Below the pieces are notes generated by a model. It was given only the letters and a program-made list of their open reading frames with translations, did no database searches and was not told the DNA's origin. Of a stretch of 64,000 nt of DNA, positions 15,618-24,639 are shown piece by piece (within the stretch, counting starts at the first letter, position 1; each line of letters starts with the position of its first letter). The stretch is from JACMQX01 sp044225675. GTDB lineage: Bacteria; Pseudomonadota; Gammaproteobacteria; Burkholderiales; Burkholderiaceae_C. A program made the translations under genes and the position numbers. Location: positions 33,731 through 97,730 of the forward strand of contig JBGAIH010000019.1 in assembly GCA_044225675.1 (NCBI GenBank). Reading direction: 5' to 3'.

Positions 15618-18600
15618 ATGTTTGACAAACTGGTCCACTCAGCTTTGGGCAATCGCCTGATGGTGCTGGTGCTTTCCGTCGTCCTGCTCGGAGCGGGTGC
15701 GTTCACGATGACCCGCATGCCGGTGGACGTCTTCCCCGACCTCAACAAGCCAACCGTGACACTGCAGGTTGAGGCTGGCGGCATGGCCCCGGAGGAGGTC
15801 GAGCAGCTCATCACCTTTCCGCTGGAGACCGCCATGGGCGGCATACCCGGCGTCGAGAGCATCCGCTCGGTCTCCAGCGTCGGCCTGTCGTTCGTCTACG
15901 TGACGTTCGAGTGGAAGACCGACATCTACCGCGCCCGCCAGATGGTGTCCGAGCGCCTGTCGCTGGCTCGCGAGCAACTGCCACCCGGCGTCGAGCACGT
16001 GGGAATGGGCCCGATCAGCTCGATCATGGGCGAGATCATGCAGCTGGCGCTGCCCATTGACACCGCGAGAATCAGCCCGATGGCCGTGCGCGAATATGCC
16101 GACTTCGTCATGCGACCGCGCCTTCTGACCGTTCCGGGCGTGGCCCAGGTGGTGCCGATCGGCGGCGAAGTGCGGCAGTACCAGGTGCAGCCGGACACCG
16201 CACGCATGGCCGCACTGGGAATTGATCTGGAGGCAGTGGAGTCCGCGCTGAAAGGTTTTTCTGCCAACTCCAGCGGCGGCTTTCTTGAGCTGAACGCACG
16301 GGAGTACCTGATCCGCAACATCGGCCGCACCACGCGGCTGCAGGACCTGCAACGGCTACCCGTTGCATTTCGCGAAGGCAGGGCCATCCAGCTCGGGCAG
16401 GTGGCGGACGTCGCCTTCGCGCCAGCGATCCGGCGGGGCGACGCAGGATTCAATGGCCAGCCTGCGGTGATCCTGGGTATCCAGAAGCAGCCCGATGCCG
16501 ACACGGTCAAGCTGACGGCCAGCGTGGAGTCCGCGCTTGACGAGCTGAAGAAGGGTCTGCCCGTCGGCATGGGCGAGCCCCGTGTCACGATGCGGCAGGC
16601 GACCTTCATCGAGTCGTCGGTCGACACGTTGAAGGGAAAGCTGCTGGCGGCGTCGGTCGTCGTGGCCGTCGTCCTCTACTTCTTCCTGCTGAACGTTCGC
16701 ACGACGCTCATCTCGCTGACCGCGATCCCGCTGTCGGTGATGATCACAGTTCTTGTGTTCCGCTATTTCGGGCTGTCGATCAACACCATGACACTCGGCG
16801 GCCTGACGATCGCCATCGGTGGCCTGGTCGACGACGCCGTGGTCGGTGTGGAAAACGTGCTGCGCAGACTCAAGATGGATCGCACCGCGCACCCCAACCA
16901 CCGGCTCGGCCCGCTCGAGCTGATCGCGCGGGCCACGCTCGAGGTGCGCTCGGGCATCGTGCTCGCGACGGTGATCATCGTGCTGGTGCTGCTGCCGCTG
17001 TTTTTCCTGCCCGGCATCGAAGGCCGCCTGATGCAGCCGCTGGCCATCGCCTACATCGTCTCGCTACTGGCCTCGATGGTGGTGTCCGTCACGCTGACGC
17101 CGGTGATGGCCTACTACCTGCTGCCGCGCCTGAAAGGGCTCGACCATGGCGACACCCGTGTCCAGGCCTGGCTCAAGGCGCGGTACGTGGCGGCCCTGAA
17201 GAAAGTCCTGGAGGCGCCGCGCGCCTGGGTGGCGGCCGGTGCGGTGTCGGCGCTGCTGGCCATCGCGGCCGTTCCGCTGTTTCCGACGACCTTCCTGCCG
17301 CCGTTCAACGAAGGAGTGGCCCTCGTGGGCCTGCGCCTCGATCCCGGAACGACGCTCACCGAGTCCACGCGCATCGCCGCCATCGCCGAAAAGGCCCTGC
17401 AAGGCGTGCCCGAGGTGGAGCATGTGGGCCGTCGTTCGGGCCGCGCCGAGTTGGACGAGCATGCCGAAGGCGTCCACGTCTCGGAGCTCGATCTCAAGCT
17501 GCGGCGCAGCGAGCGCAGCCTGGAGACGGTCTATGCAGACATCCGCAGCCGCATCGCCACGTTGCCGGCCGCCATCGGCATCGGCCAGCCGATCAGCCAC
17601 CGGATCGACCACATGCTGTCGGGCGTACGCACACAGATCGCCGTCAAGTTGTTCGGCGACGACCTGGACGTGCTGCGCGCCCAGGCCGAAGCCCTGCGCC
17701 TGCGGCTTGCGACGGTGCCAGGCGTCGTGGACCTCGAAGTGGAGAAGCAGGTGCTCACGCCGCAGATCCGCATCCAGGCCGACTACGACCGGGCCCTTGC
17801 CCTGGGCATCACCCCGGCCCGGCTGCTGCAGGAGCTGCAGGTGCTGATCGACGGCGAGCGCATCACCCAGATCGTCGAAGGCAGCCGCCGTTTCAACCTC
17901 GTGCTGCGTCTGCCGGAGACGGCACGGGGCGTCGAGGGACTGCGCAACCTGCTTGTCGATACACCTGGCGGGCGCGTGCCACTGTCGCGCCTGGCTACGA
18001 TCGAGGAGGGAGACGGACCGAACCAGATCAGTCGTGACGATGGTCGCCGACGTATCGTGCTGTCGGCAAACGCGCAAGGCCGCGCGCTCAGCGATGTCGT
18101 GGCCGACATCCGTGCCGCCGTCGGTGAGACGCGACTGCCCGAAGGCTACTTCATCAGCATTGGCGGACAGTTCCAGGCGCAGGAGGAGGCATCGCGGCTG
18201 ATCGGTCTGCTGTCGATCGCATCGGTGGCGCTCATCTTCCTCATTCTCTACTCGCGCTACCGCTCGGGCGTGCTGGCCGCCATCATCATGGCCAACATCC
18301 CGCTCGCGCTGGTCGGTGCGGTGGCGGGGCTGTGGCTGTCGGGCCAGCCGCTGAGCGTCGCGGCGCTCGTGGGCTTCATCACGCTGGCCGGGATCGCCGT
18401 GCGCAACGGCATTCTCAAGGTGTCGCACTACGTCAACCTGTGCGCGTTCGAAGGCGAGAGCTTCGGCACGCCGATGCTGATTCGGGGCTCGCAGGAACGC
18501 CTCACGCCCGTGATGATGACCGCGCTGGTGGCGGCCCTGGCGCTGGCGCCCCTGCTGTTCGAGGCCGACATGCCCGGCACCGAGATCCTGCATCCGGTGG

Positions 18601-18731
18601 CGGTGGTGATCTTCTCCGGGCTGATCACGTCCACGCTGCTCGATTCGTTTCTCACGCCCGCCATGGTCGCGCTTTTCGGCCGGGCGCCGGTGCAGGCGCT
18701 GGTTGACCAGTCCGGTGCCGAGTCTTTCTGA
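15618..18731 (+). CDS. HME-RND efflux pump (CzcA/CusA family permease)
   Basis: 1037 residues with the RND layout: TM1 at residues ~10-30, a large periplasmic domain, a helix bundle ~335-530, a second periplasmic domain and a final bundle ~865-1020. It takes metal ions from the periplasm or cytosol and passes them to the adaptor/outer-membrane channel using protons. The TM4 signature at residues 399-413 reads A-I-G-G-L-V-D-D-A-V-V-G-V-E-N, keeping D405 and E412 but with Ala where CzcA has D402, as in CusA. A GAGGAAGG site precedes ATG 15618. Metal specificity is therefore uncertain between divalent and monovalent ions. Confidence 0.92.
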   Translation: MFDKLVHSALGNRLMVLVLSVVLLGAGAFTMTRMPVDVFPDLNKPTVTLQVEAGGMAPEEVEQLITFPLETAMGGIPGVESIRSVSSVGLSFVYVTFEWKTDIYRARQMVSERLSLAREQLPPGVEHVGMGPISSIMGEIMQLALPIDTARISPMAVREYADFVMRPRLLTVPGVAQVVPIGGEVRQYQVQPDTARMAALGIDLEAVESALKGFSANSSGGFLELNAREYLIRNIGRTTRLQDLQRLPVAFREGRAIQLGQVADVAFAPAIRRGDAGFNGQPAVILGIQKQPDADTVKLTASVESALDELKKGLPVGMGEPRVTMRQATFIESSVDTLKGKLLAASVVVAVVLYFFLLNVRTTLISLTAIPLSVMITVLVFRYFGLSINTMTLGGLTIAIGGLVDDAVVGVENVLRRLKMDRTAHPNHRLGPLELIARATLEVRSGIVLATVIIVLVLLPLFFLPGIEGRLMQPLAIAYIVSLLASMVVSVTLTPVMAYYLLPRLKGLDHGDTRVQAWLKARYVAALKKVLEAPRAWVAAGAVSALLAIAAVPLFPTTFLPPFNEGVALVGLRLDPGTTLTESTRIAAIAEKALQGVPEVEHVGRRSGRAELDEHAEGVHVSELDLKLRRSERSLETVYADIRSRIATLPAAIGIGQPISHRIDHMLSGVRTQIAVKLFGDDLDVLRAQAEALRLRLATVPGVVDLEVEKQVLTPQIRIQADYDRALALGITPARLLQELQVLIDGERITQIVEGSRRFNLVLRLPETARGVEGLRNLLVDTPGGRVPLSRLATIEEGDGPNQISRDDGRRRIVLSANAQGRALSDVVADIRAAVGETRLPEGYFISIGGQFQAQEEASRLIGLLSIASVALIFLILYSRYRSGVLAAIIMANIPLALVGAVAGLWLSGQPLSVAALVGFITLAGIAVRNGILKVSHYVNLCAFEGESFGTPMLIRGSQERLTPVMMTALVAALALAPLLFEADMPGTEILHPVAVVIFSGLITSTLLDSFLTPAMVALFGRAPVQALVDQSGAESF

Positions 18732-18763
18732 TCCCCCACCCACCTCCCATGAAAGGAAGTCCC

Positions 18764-19141
18764 ATGACCCCGCGTTCACTCATTGCCACCTTGCTCATCA
18801 GCCTGTCGGCCGCAGCCGGGCTGGCAGCCGGCATTCATGACCACAGCCCGAAATTCGGCGGCATCGTCGTCGAGTCCAAGGCCGGCGACCTGGAGATCGT
18901 CGTTCGACCCGACGTGATCCGCATCCATGTGAGCGACCATGGCAAGCCCGTGGACCTGCAGGGCGCCTCGGCCAAGGTCACGCTGCTGTCGGCGAGCGGC
19001 AAGACCGAGGTCACACTCGCACCGTCCGCCGACGCGCTGCAGGCGCAGGGCCGCTTCATCGCAGCGGCCGGCACCAAAGGCATCGCCGTCGTCACGCTGG
19101 CGGGCAAACCGCCGGCCACGGCCCGTTTCGAGATCAGGTGA
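18764..19141 (+). CDS. Small secreted protein at the end of the metal-efflux cluster
   Basis: 125 residues with a signal peptide (R-S-L-I-A-T-L-L-I-S-L-S-A-A-A-G-L-A-A-G) followed by I-H-D-H-S-P-K-F-G-G, a potential metal-binding start, and a beta-rich remainder (L-E-I-V-V-R-P-D-V-I-R-I-H-V-S-D-H-G-K). AAGGAAG just before ATG 18764 fixes the start in preference to ATG 18749. It begins 32 bp after the pump stop and is probably the last gene of the operon. A periplasmic metal chaperone or sensor is a reasonable guess; no family is recognised. Confidence 0.65.
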   Translation: MTPRSLIATLLISLSAAAGLAAGIHDHSPKFGGIVVESKAGDLEIVVRPDVIRIHVSDHGKPVDLQGASAKVTLLSASGKTEVTLAPSADALQAQGRFIAAAGTKGIAVVTLAGKPPATARFEIR

Positions 19142-19272
19142 CGGAGGCGCCTAATTCGAACGGCGCCCGGTTCCAGAGCTTTGAAGGCAGCTTCCTGCGG
19201 TCGCCCGGCACGCGCGTTGCATGGATCAGCGAAGCAATACAGCCTGGAACACCGCCGCAACCGCCAGTGCCT

Positions 19273-19920
19273 TCAGAACTTGCCGTACTTCAGGTAGGCG
19301 TCCACCGGGTCCATCCCGCCGCGGATCGCGTCGCGCACCTTGTTCTCCACCTGCGCGACGGTCTCCGTGCGGGAGATCGCCTCCTCGGCCAGCGCCTGCG
19401 GCAGCACGATCACACCGTCGCGATCACCCAGCAGGTAGTCGCCGGTGCGGACGGTGACCGTGCCGATGGTCAGGGGCTCGCCGAAGCCGAAGGGCATCCA
19501 GCGCGCCGCGATGTCGGACGGCGTGAAGAACGTGTGGAACACCGGAAATTTCTGCTCCAGGATGAAGTCGGTGTCGCGGCAGCCGCCGTCCACCACATAG
19601 CCCAGCACGCCCTTGTTCTTGAGCGTCTCGGCCGACAGCTCGCCCATCAGCGCCACTTCCTGGTTGTGCGGCTGGCAGACCACCACATGGCCCGAGGGCG
19701 CGCGCGACAGCAGGGTGGTCCATCCCACGAGCGTGTCGTGCGCGCTGCGCGTGCGGTCGATGTGGCCGGACACCGTCCACACCGGCCCCGCCAGCTTGAG
19801 CGCCGGATCGAGCGGCCGCAGCGCGTGCGGGAGCACGCAGTTGTCGTGACCCATGGCGCGCAGCACGTCGTGGACGGCGCCGGTGTAGCAGCGCGCCAGG
19901 CGCGCGGTCAGATCGGTCAT
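19273..19920 (-). CDS. RraA-family protein (HMG/oxaloacetate aldolase-like)
   Basis: 215 residues of the RraA/4-hydroxy-4-methyl-2-oxoglutarate aldolase family. The signature region G-E-L-S-A-E-T-L-K-N-K-G-V-L-G (residues ~90-105) and V-D-G-G-C-R-D (~109-115) carries the Arg-Asp pair that binds metal and oxo-acid substrate in aldolase members. At this length it is longer than the RNase E regulator RraA of E. coli (161 aa), so an enzymatic or unknown role is more likely. It is transcribed towards the metal cluster; about 130 bp between them show nothing else. Confidence 0.8.
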   Translation of the reverse strand: MTDLTARLARCYTGAVHDVLRAMGHDNCVLPHALRPLDPALKLAGPVWTVSGHIDRTRSAHDTLVGWTTLLSRAPSGHVVVCQPHNQEVALMGELSAETLKNKGVLGYVVDGGCRDTDFILEQKFPVFHTFFTPSDIAARWMPFGFGEPLTIGTVTVRTGDYLLGDRDGVIVLPQALAEEAISRTETVAQVENKVRDAIRGGMDPVDAYLKYGKF

Positions 19921-20045
19921 GGTCGTGTCTCCTCGTCAGGTCGGGCGCTCTGCGGCGCCTCCATGTGCTTGCATCCTGTGCGCGGGCCTGCGGAGCCGGG
20001 CTCCATCAGGCCTGCAGCTTCCAGCAATCTGCCGCGATACCCGCT

Positions 20046-21587
20046 TCAGGCGGCCTGCGCCAGCACCGGGCCCAGACCGAGCCGCTCAGGCGACAGGTAC
20101 TGCTGGCGGTAGATCTCGAACGGCATGGTGTCGGCCGCTTCGATGCGCCGCTGCTCCTCCACGGACTGCCGTGCCAGAGCGTCGAAGCGCTCGGCCAGCG
20201 CCTGCGACCAGGGCAGCGCCAGCAGCTCGGCGCGGGTCTGCTCGGAGCGCGCGCGGGAGAACGCAACGAAGGAGTTGTCATGCTCGGCGCGCATCGCGGC
20301 GAGCACGCGGGCAGAAGGCGCCAGGTCGGGGTTGTTCAGCACCGCCGTGGCGCGGGCCAGCGCAGCGCTGTAGTCGTGCGTGCCATGGGCAGCATCGAGC
20401 GCGGCCGCCAGGGGCGCGCACTCTTCGACGATGCGCAGCCCGCATTCGACCAGCGGCAACTCGCGCCCGCCGCGCTCGATCAGCAGCCCGGGCTCGCGTC
20501 CGCGGGTGGCGGTCTTCTGCTGGTTGCGCCCGAGCGCCGCGATCTCCTGCGGCGTGTCGGGCGGGCTGTCGCTCACCAGGCAGTGCAGCAGGAAGACATC
20601 CAGAAAACGCATGGTCGACGCTTCGATGCCCACCGGCACGAAGGGGTCGAGGTCCATCAGCCGGACCTCCAGGTACTCGACGCCGCGCTCGCGCAGCGCA
20701 TGCAGCGGACGCTCGCCGGGGAAGATCACGCGCTTGGGACGGATGGTGCTGTAGAACTCGTTCTCGATCTGCAGCAGCGTCGTGCCCAGCTGGTTGTAGT
20801 CGCCGCCGGGATTGATGATGCCCACCGCCTCGTAGGCCGGATAGGGTTCGGTCAGGGCCTTCTGCAGCGAGGCGCCATAGCCGTCCAGGCTGTTGTAGCT
20901 CACCGCCAGCGCCGATTGCGCATCGCTCTGGTAGCCCAGGCGGCCCATGCGCAGCGAGGTCGCATGCGGCATGTAGCGCGTCCATTCGTTGAGCGACTGC
21001 AACTCGTGCTGGCGACCTTCGACGAAGCTGGCACAGACGGCCGGCGAGGCGCCGAACAGGTACAGCAGCAGGAAGGCGTTGCGGCGGAAGTTGCGGATCA
21101 GCGCGAAGTAGGCTTCGCTCGATACATCGGGCATCGACCAGTTGTAGTGGATGCCCGAGATCGTCTGCATGCGCCGGCCATAGCGGTGGCCCAGGCCCAT
21201 GCGATAGACGCTCTTGGCCCGGCCCACGTTGGACGAGCCGTAGCGGCCGATGGGAATCGTCTCGTCGGTCGGCAGGCCGCAGGGCATGCTCGACACCCAC
21301 AGCATCTCGTCGCCGATGGCGCGGTAGGTGGCCTGGTGGATCTCGGTCAGCTCGCGCAGGCACTCCTGCGGGTCGGCGTGCACGCCGGTGATGAGTTCCA
21401 CCTGCGACTCGCTGAAGTCGGTGGTGATGTGCGGGTGGGTCAGCGCCGAGCCCAGCGCCGCCGGATGCGGCGTGAGGGCCAGCTTGCCGGTTGCGAGCGA
21501 GCGCAGGCTTTCCTTCTCGATGCCGCGGCGGATGCCCTTCAGCCTCCGGGCTGAGAGCGCGTTGCGGCGTTCCTGCTCACTGCTCAT
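20046..21587 (-). CDS. gshA: Glutamate-cysteine ligase (GshA, proteobacterial type)
   Basis: 513 residues, matching E. coli GshA (518). It makes gamma-glutamylcysteine, the first step of glutathione synthesis. Recognisable blocks are G-I-x-R-G-I-E-K-E-S-L-R near residue 20, H-P-x-A-L-G-S-A-L-T-H-x-x-I-T-T-D-F-S-E near 42-60, M-P-C near 102, R-Y-G-S-S-N-x-G near 115 and M-Q-T-I-S-G-I-H-Y-N near 140. The start ATG lies just before the conserved region, slightly shorter than in E. coli. Stands alone; supplies glutathione to GloA. Confidence 0.95.
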   Translation of the reverse strand: MSSEQERRNALSARRLKGIRRGIEKESLRSLATGKLALTPHPAALGSALTHPHITTDFSESQVELITGVHADPQECLRELTEIHQATYRAIGDEMLWVSSMPCGLPTDETIPIGRYGSSNVGRAKSVYRMGLGHRYGRRMQTISGIHYNWSMPDVSSEAYFALIRNFRRNAFLLLYLFGASPAVCASFVEGRQHELQSLNEWTRYMPHATSLRMGRLGYQSDAQSALAVSYNSLDGYGASLQKALTEPYPAYEAVGIINPGGDYNQLGTTLLQIENEFYSTIRPKRVIFPGERPLHALRERGVEYLEVRLMDLDPFVPVGIEASTMRFLDVFLLHCLVSDSPPDTPQEIAALGRNQQKTATRGREPGLLIERGGRELPLVECGLRIVEECAPLAAALDAAHGTHDYSAALARATAVLNNPDLAPSARVLAAMRAEHDNSFVAFSRARSEQTRAELLALPWSQALAERFDALARQSVEEQRRIEAADTMPFEIYRQQYLSPERLGLGPVLAQAA

Positions 21588-21682
21588 GGATGTCCTCTGG
21601 TTTGACTCGGCTGAAAGTTAACACAGGCTGCCGATGTCTGCTCTGAGCCGGCTCAAGCACCGCCGCCGGGCGTGGTCGGTGC

Positions 21683-21707
21683 GCGGCCCGCCTGCAAGGC
21701 GGGCCGC
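21683..21707. terminator. GC-rich perfect hairpin between the SDR gene and gshA
   Basis: GCGGCCCGCCT at 21683-21693 pairs with AGGCGGGCCGC at 21697-21707 around a 3-base loop. TTTGTT follows on the plus strand; no T-run follows on the minus strand, where the SDR gene ends 65 bp upstream. It may end SDR transcription before gshA, but the polarity is unclear. Confidence 0.45.
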
Positions 21708-21771
21708 AGTTTGTTACTTGGGCGCTGCAGCCCGTTGCGGGCGTCAGGTTGCCGGCTTCAGGTTGCCTGCG

Positions 21772-22644
21772 TCAGGCGGCAGCCTGGGCCTTGCCGACTT
21801 CGTTGGCGCCCTGCGCCGCACCCGACTGCGGCACCAGGTCGCCTTCGCGTGCGGCGACCTCGGCCAGGCGCTGCGCCAGCAGCTCCGGCGTGCCGACCCC
21901 GGTGCCCAGATGCACCCCCTGCGTCAGCGTGATGTGCGCGGCCTCGAAGGTGCCGGCGCCCGCGCAGAGAATGGCGCGGTTGGGTGCGTCGTCACTGGCC
22001 AGCACCAGCATCGCCGGCACCACGTACTCGGGCTGGAGGGCGTTGAGCACCTCCTCGGGCATCAGGCCGGCGGTCATGCGGGTGTAGGCCGTGGGAGCCA
22101 GGCAGTTGACGCGCACGTTGTGCTTGGCGCCTTCGAGCGACAGCGTCTGCATCAGCCCGACGAGCGCCATCTTGGCCGCGCCGTAGTTCGACTGGCCGAA
22201 GTTGCCGTACAGGCCGGACGAGGACGTGGTCATGATGATGCGGCCGTACTTCTGGGCGATCATGGTGTCCCAGACGGCCTTGGTGCAGTGGACCGAACCC
22301 ATGAGATGCACGTCCATCACCAGCCGGAAATCCGCCAGATCCATCTTGGCGAAGGTCTTGTCGCGCAGGATGCCCGCGTTGTTGACCAGCACGTCGATGC
22401 GGCCCCAGGCATCGAGCGCCTGGCGCGCCATGGCCTGCACCGCGTCGAAGTCGGTGACCGAAGCCGCGTTCGCAAGCGCCTCGCCGCCGGCGCGGCGGAT
22501 CTCCTCCACCACTGCGTCAGCGCCGCCCAGGTCGTTGACCAGCACTTTCGCGCCCCGCGCGGCCAGCTTGAGTGCGTGCTGCCGGCCCAGGCCGCCGCCC
22601 GCGCCCGTGACGATGGCCACACGGCCCTTGAAATCGATAGTCAT
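21772..22644 (-). CDS. Short-chain dehydrogenase/reductase, (3R)-hydroxyacyl-CoA dehydrogenase-like
   Basis: 290 residues. G-A-G-G-G-L-G at residues ~13-19 is the NAD(P) motif, N-N-A-G near 90, the catalytic Ser in M-T-T-S-S-S-G near 140, and Y-G-A-A-K near 155. The overall form, with S-x-L-Y-G-N-F-G-Q-x-N-Y-G-A-A-K, is that of the dehydrogenase part of peroxisomal multifunctional enzyme type 2, which acts on 3-hydroxyacyl-CoAs. ATG 22644 begins the conserved D-F-K-G-R-V-A-I-V-T-G strand; the frame extends to 22668 without need. Divergent from the Nudix gene at 22760. Confidence 0.88.
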   Translation of the reverse strand: MTIDFKGRVAIVTGAGGGLGRQHALKLAARGAKVLVNDLGGADAVVEEIRRAGGEALANAASVTDFDAVQAMARQALDAWGRIDVLVNNAGILRDKTFAKMDLADFRLVMDVHLMGSVHCTKAVWDTMIAQKYGRIIMTTSSSGLYGNFGQSNYGAAKMALVGLMQTLSLEGAKHNVRVNCLAPTAYTRMTAGLMPEEVLNALQPEYVVPAMLVLASDDAPNRAILCAGAGTFEAAHITLTQGVHLGTGVGTPELLAQRLAEVAAREGDLVPQSGAAQGANEVGKAQAAA

Positions 22645-22759
22645 GGATGTACTGCTCTTCCTTGTCATGTAGGTGATCTGCGCCGGGCCGGCCGTTCTGC
22701 TAGCCTCGAAGCAACCGTCAACTGTAATTCACGCTGCGGTGCAACACGCGGCGCGCGCC

Positions 22760-23635
22760 ATGGAACTGAATCTCGAGCCCGTCACCACACCTGTGCGTCC
22801 CGCCGCCACCGTCGTCATGCTGCGCGACGGCGACGCCGGGCTGGAGGTCTTCCTGCTCAAGCGCCACGGGCTGGCCGACGTGCTGGGCGGCGCCTACGTG
22901 TTCCCCGGCGGCAAGGTCGATCCGGCCGACGCCGAGCTGGACCTGCTCGCCCATCTGGACACACCCGCCGACGGCCTGCCCGCGCGCCTGAACGAGTCCG
23001 GCATCGACGCGCGCACGGCAGCCGGCCTGCACGTGGCCGCGATCCGCGAAGCCTTCGAAGAATCGGGCGTGCTGTTTGCCGAAGGCGCCAGCGCCGACGT
23101 CGCACAACGCGCCAATGCCCTGCTGCGCGAAGGCCGCGCCTTCGCCGACGTGCTCGCGCGCCTGTCGCTGCGCCTGGGCGCCAGGCGCCTGCAGCCGTGG
23201 TCTCGCTGGATCACGCCGGTGATGCCCTCGGTCATGAACAAGCGCTTCGACACGCGATTCTTCGTGGCCGCCGTGCCGGACGGCCAGATCGCCGCGCACA
23301 ACGACCGCGAGTCGACCGAAGGCGTCTGGCTCACGCCGCGTGCTGCGCTCGAACGCTACTGGGAACGGCAGATCGAGCTGGCCCCGCCGCAGATCATGAG
23401 CCTGGCGCATCTGGCACGCCATGGGGACGTGGGCAGCGTGCTGGATGCCGCGCGCCAGCGGCCGCCGCCGGTGATCCAGCCCGAGCCCTTCGACGAGAAC
23501 GGCCTGCGCACCATCTGCTATCCGGGGGACGAGCGCCACTCCCTGCGCGAGCGTGCCCTGCCGGGCCCCACGCGGCTGACCTACCGCGGCAAGCGCTTCG
23601 AGCCGGCCGGCGGCTTCGGTGACCTCTTTCTTTGA
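22760..23635 (+). CDS. Nudix hydrolase family protein
   Basis: 291 residues. A Nudix fold is shown by A-T-V-V-M-L-R-D then G-G-A-Y-V-F-P-G-G-K-V-D and, after an insertion of about 45 residues, A-A-I-R-E-A-F-E-E-S-G-V-L-F, the metal-binding R-E-x-x-E-E helix. The insertion between the two halves of the Nudix box and a long C-terminal region (W-S-R-W-I-T-P, R-F-D-T-R-F-F) match the NUDT19-like group, some of which cleave CoA or acyl-CoA. Substrate not shown. It is 23 bp ahead of nudC on the same strand, so the two are likely co-transcribed. Confidence 0.85.
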   Translation: MELNLEPVTTPVRPAATVVMLRDGDAGLEVFLLKRHGLADVLGGAYVFPGGKVDPADAELDLLAHLDTPADGLPARLNESGIDARTAAGLHVAAIREAFEESGVLFAEGASADVAQRANALLREGRAFADVLARLSLRLGARRLQPWSRWITPVMPSVMNKRFDTRFFVAAVPDGQIAAHNDRESTEGVWLTPRAALERYWERQIELAPPQIMSLAHLARHGDVGSVLDAARQRPPPVIQPEPFDENGLRTICYPGDERHSLRERALPGPTRLTYRGKRFEPAGGFGDLFL

Positions 23636-23658
23636 CCCCTGCCGCCAGGCCGACTCCC

Positions 23659-24486
23659 ATGCTGCGCACCCCGCCCCATTTCACTCCCCTGCTCACACCG
23701 CAGGCCCATGACGAACCGCTGAGCTTCGTGTTCTGCGGCGACGAACTGCTGCTGCAGGAAACCGAGGTCGCTCTGCCGCACCCGATGGCGCTGCGGCTCA
23801 CGGGCCTCAAGGACAGCCAGTTCCATCCCATCGGCCTGCTGGACGGCCGCTACTGCCGCGCGGCCTGGCTGCCACGCGACACGCCGGTGCCGCCCGCGCA
23901 TCGCCTGAGCAAGCTGCGCCCGCTGTTCGGCGTGATGGACGAGCACCTGCTGGCCGTGGCGGGGCGCGCCTGGCAGGTGGCCGAATGGGCGCGCACCCAT
24001 GTGTTCTGCGGGGTCTGCGCGACCCCGACCGTCCACGTTCCGGGCGAGCGCTGCGTCAAGTGCCCGGCCTGCGGCATGGTGGCGTATCCGCGCATCTCGC
24101 CGGCCATGATGGTGCTGATCCGCCGGGGCGACGCGATCCTGCTGGCACGGCACCACAGCTCGCCGGCCCGCTTCTTCACCGCCCTCGCGGGCTTCGTGGA
24201 GTCGGGCGAGTCGATCGAGGAGGCGGTGCACCGCGAGGTGCAGGAAGAGGTGGGCCTGCGGGTGCGCGACCTGCGCTACTTCGGCAGCCAGCCCTGGCCC
24301 TTTCCCCATTCGCTGATGATCGCCTTCACCGCCGAGTACGACAGCGGCGAGATCAGGGTCGACGAGAACGAGATCGCCGAGGCACGCTGGTTCGGCCCGC
24401 AGGACGAGCTGCCGCGCACGCCGCCTCTGGGCCTGTCGATTGCCGGCCACCTGATCCACGCCCATCTGCCCGGATTGCGCCGCTGA
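23659..24486 (+). CDS. nudC: NAD(+)/NADH diphosphatase NudC
   Basis: 275 residues. A zinc ribbon (C-G-V-C at ~118 and C-P-A-C ~21 residues later) is followed by Y-P-R-I-S-P-A, the Nudix box G-F-V-E-S-G-E-S-I-E-E-A-V then R-E-V-x-E-E-V-G, and the NADH-pyrophosphatase signature S-Q-P-W-P-F-P-x-S-L-M. It cleaves NADH to NMNH and AMP and in E. coli also removes NAD caps from RNA. ATG 23659 is chosen; a TTG overlapping the upstream stop is possible. The end of the gene lies in a three-copy 20-bp repeat. Confidence 0.95.
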   Translation: MLRTPPHFTPLLTPQAHDEPLSFVFCGDELLLQETEVALPHPMALRLTGLKDSQFHPIGLLDGRYCRAAWLPRDTPVPPAHRLSKLRPLFGVMDEHLLAVAGRAWQVAEWARTHVFCGVCATPTVHVPGERCVKCPACGMVAYPRISPAMMVLIRRGDAILLARHHSSPARFFTALAGFVESGESIEEAVHREVQEEVGLRVRDLRYFGSQPWPFPHSLMIAFTAEYDSGEIRVDENEIAEARWFGPQDELPRTPPLGLSIAGHLIHAHLPGLRR

Positions 24487-24533
24487 TGCCCCCATTGCGC
24501 AGTTGATGTCCGGATTGCGCCGCTGACGGTCGC
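24474..24533. repeat. Three imperfect 20-bp tandem units at the nudC 3' end
   Basis: Units beginning ATTGCGC at 24474, 24494 and 24514 repeat with a 20-bp period; the first and third share the 17-mer CCGGATTGCGCCGCTGA (24470-24486 and 24510-24526). The first unit contains the nudC stop codon, so each later unit carries a copy of the gene's end. Likely slippage or duplication. Confidence 0.75.
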
Positions 24534-24576
24534 CGGACGCTTCCGCCAGGCGCCCCGCCTCTTGCGGGGGCCCGGA

Positions 24577-24605
24577 TTGGCACGCCGCTGCAATTACGAT
24601 ATAGT
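24577..24605 (+). promoter_or_regulatory. Sigma70 promoter of the VOC/monooxygenase operon
   Basis: TTGGCA at 24577-24582 and TATAGT at 24600-24605 are 17 bp apart, in an AT-rich patch 35 bp before the VOC start. Direct ATTACG hexamers at 24593-24598 and 24612-24617 flank the -10 and could be half-sites for a regulator. Confidence 0.65.
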
Positions 24606-24639
24606 AAACGCATTACGGATTGTTGAACCGGAGACTTCC

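Noticed and set aside
17064..18779. 571-codon antisense frame over the RND pump
   Set aside because: Composition of a shadow frame; the pump is conserved throughout on the other strand.
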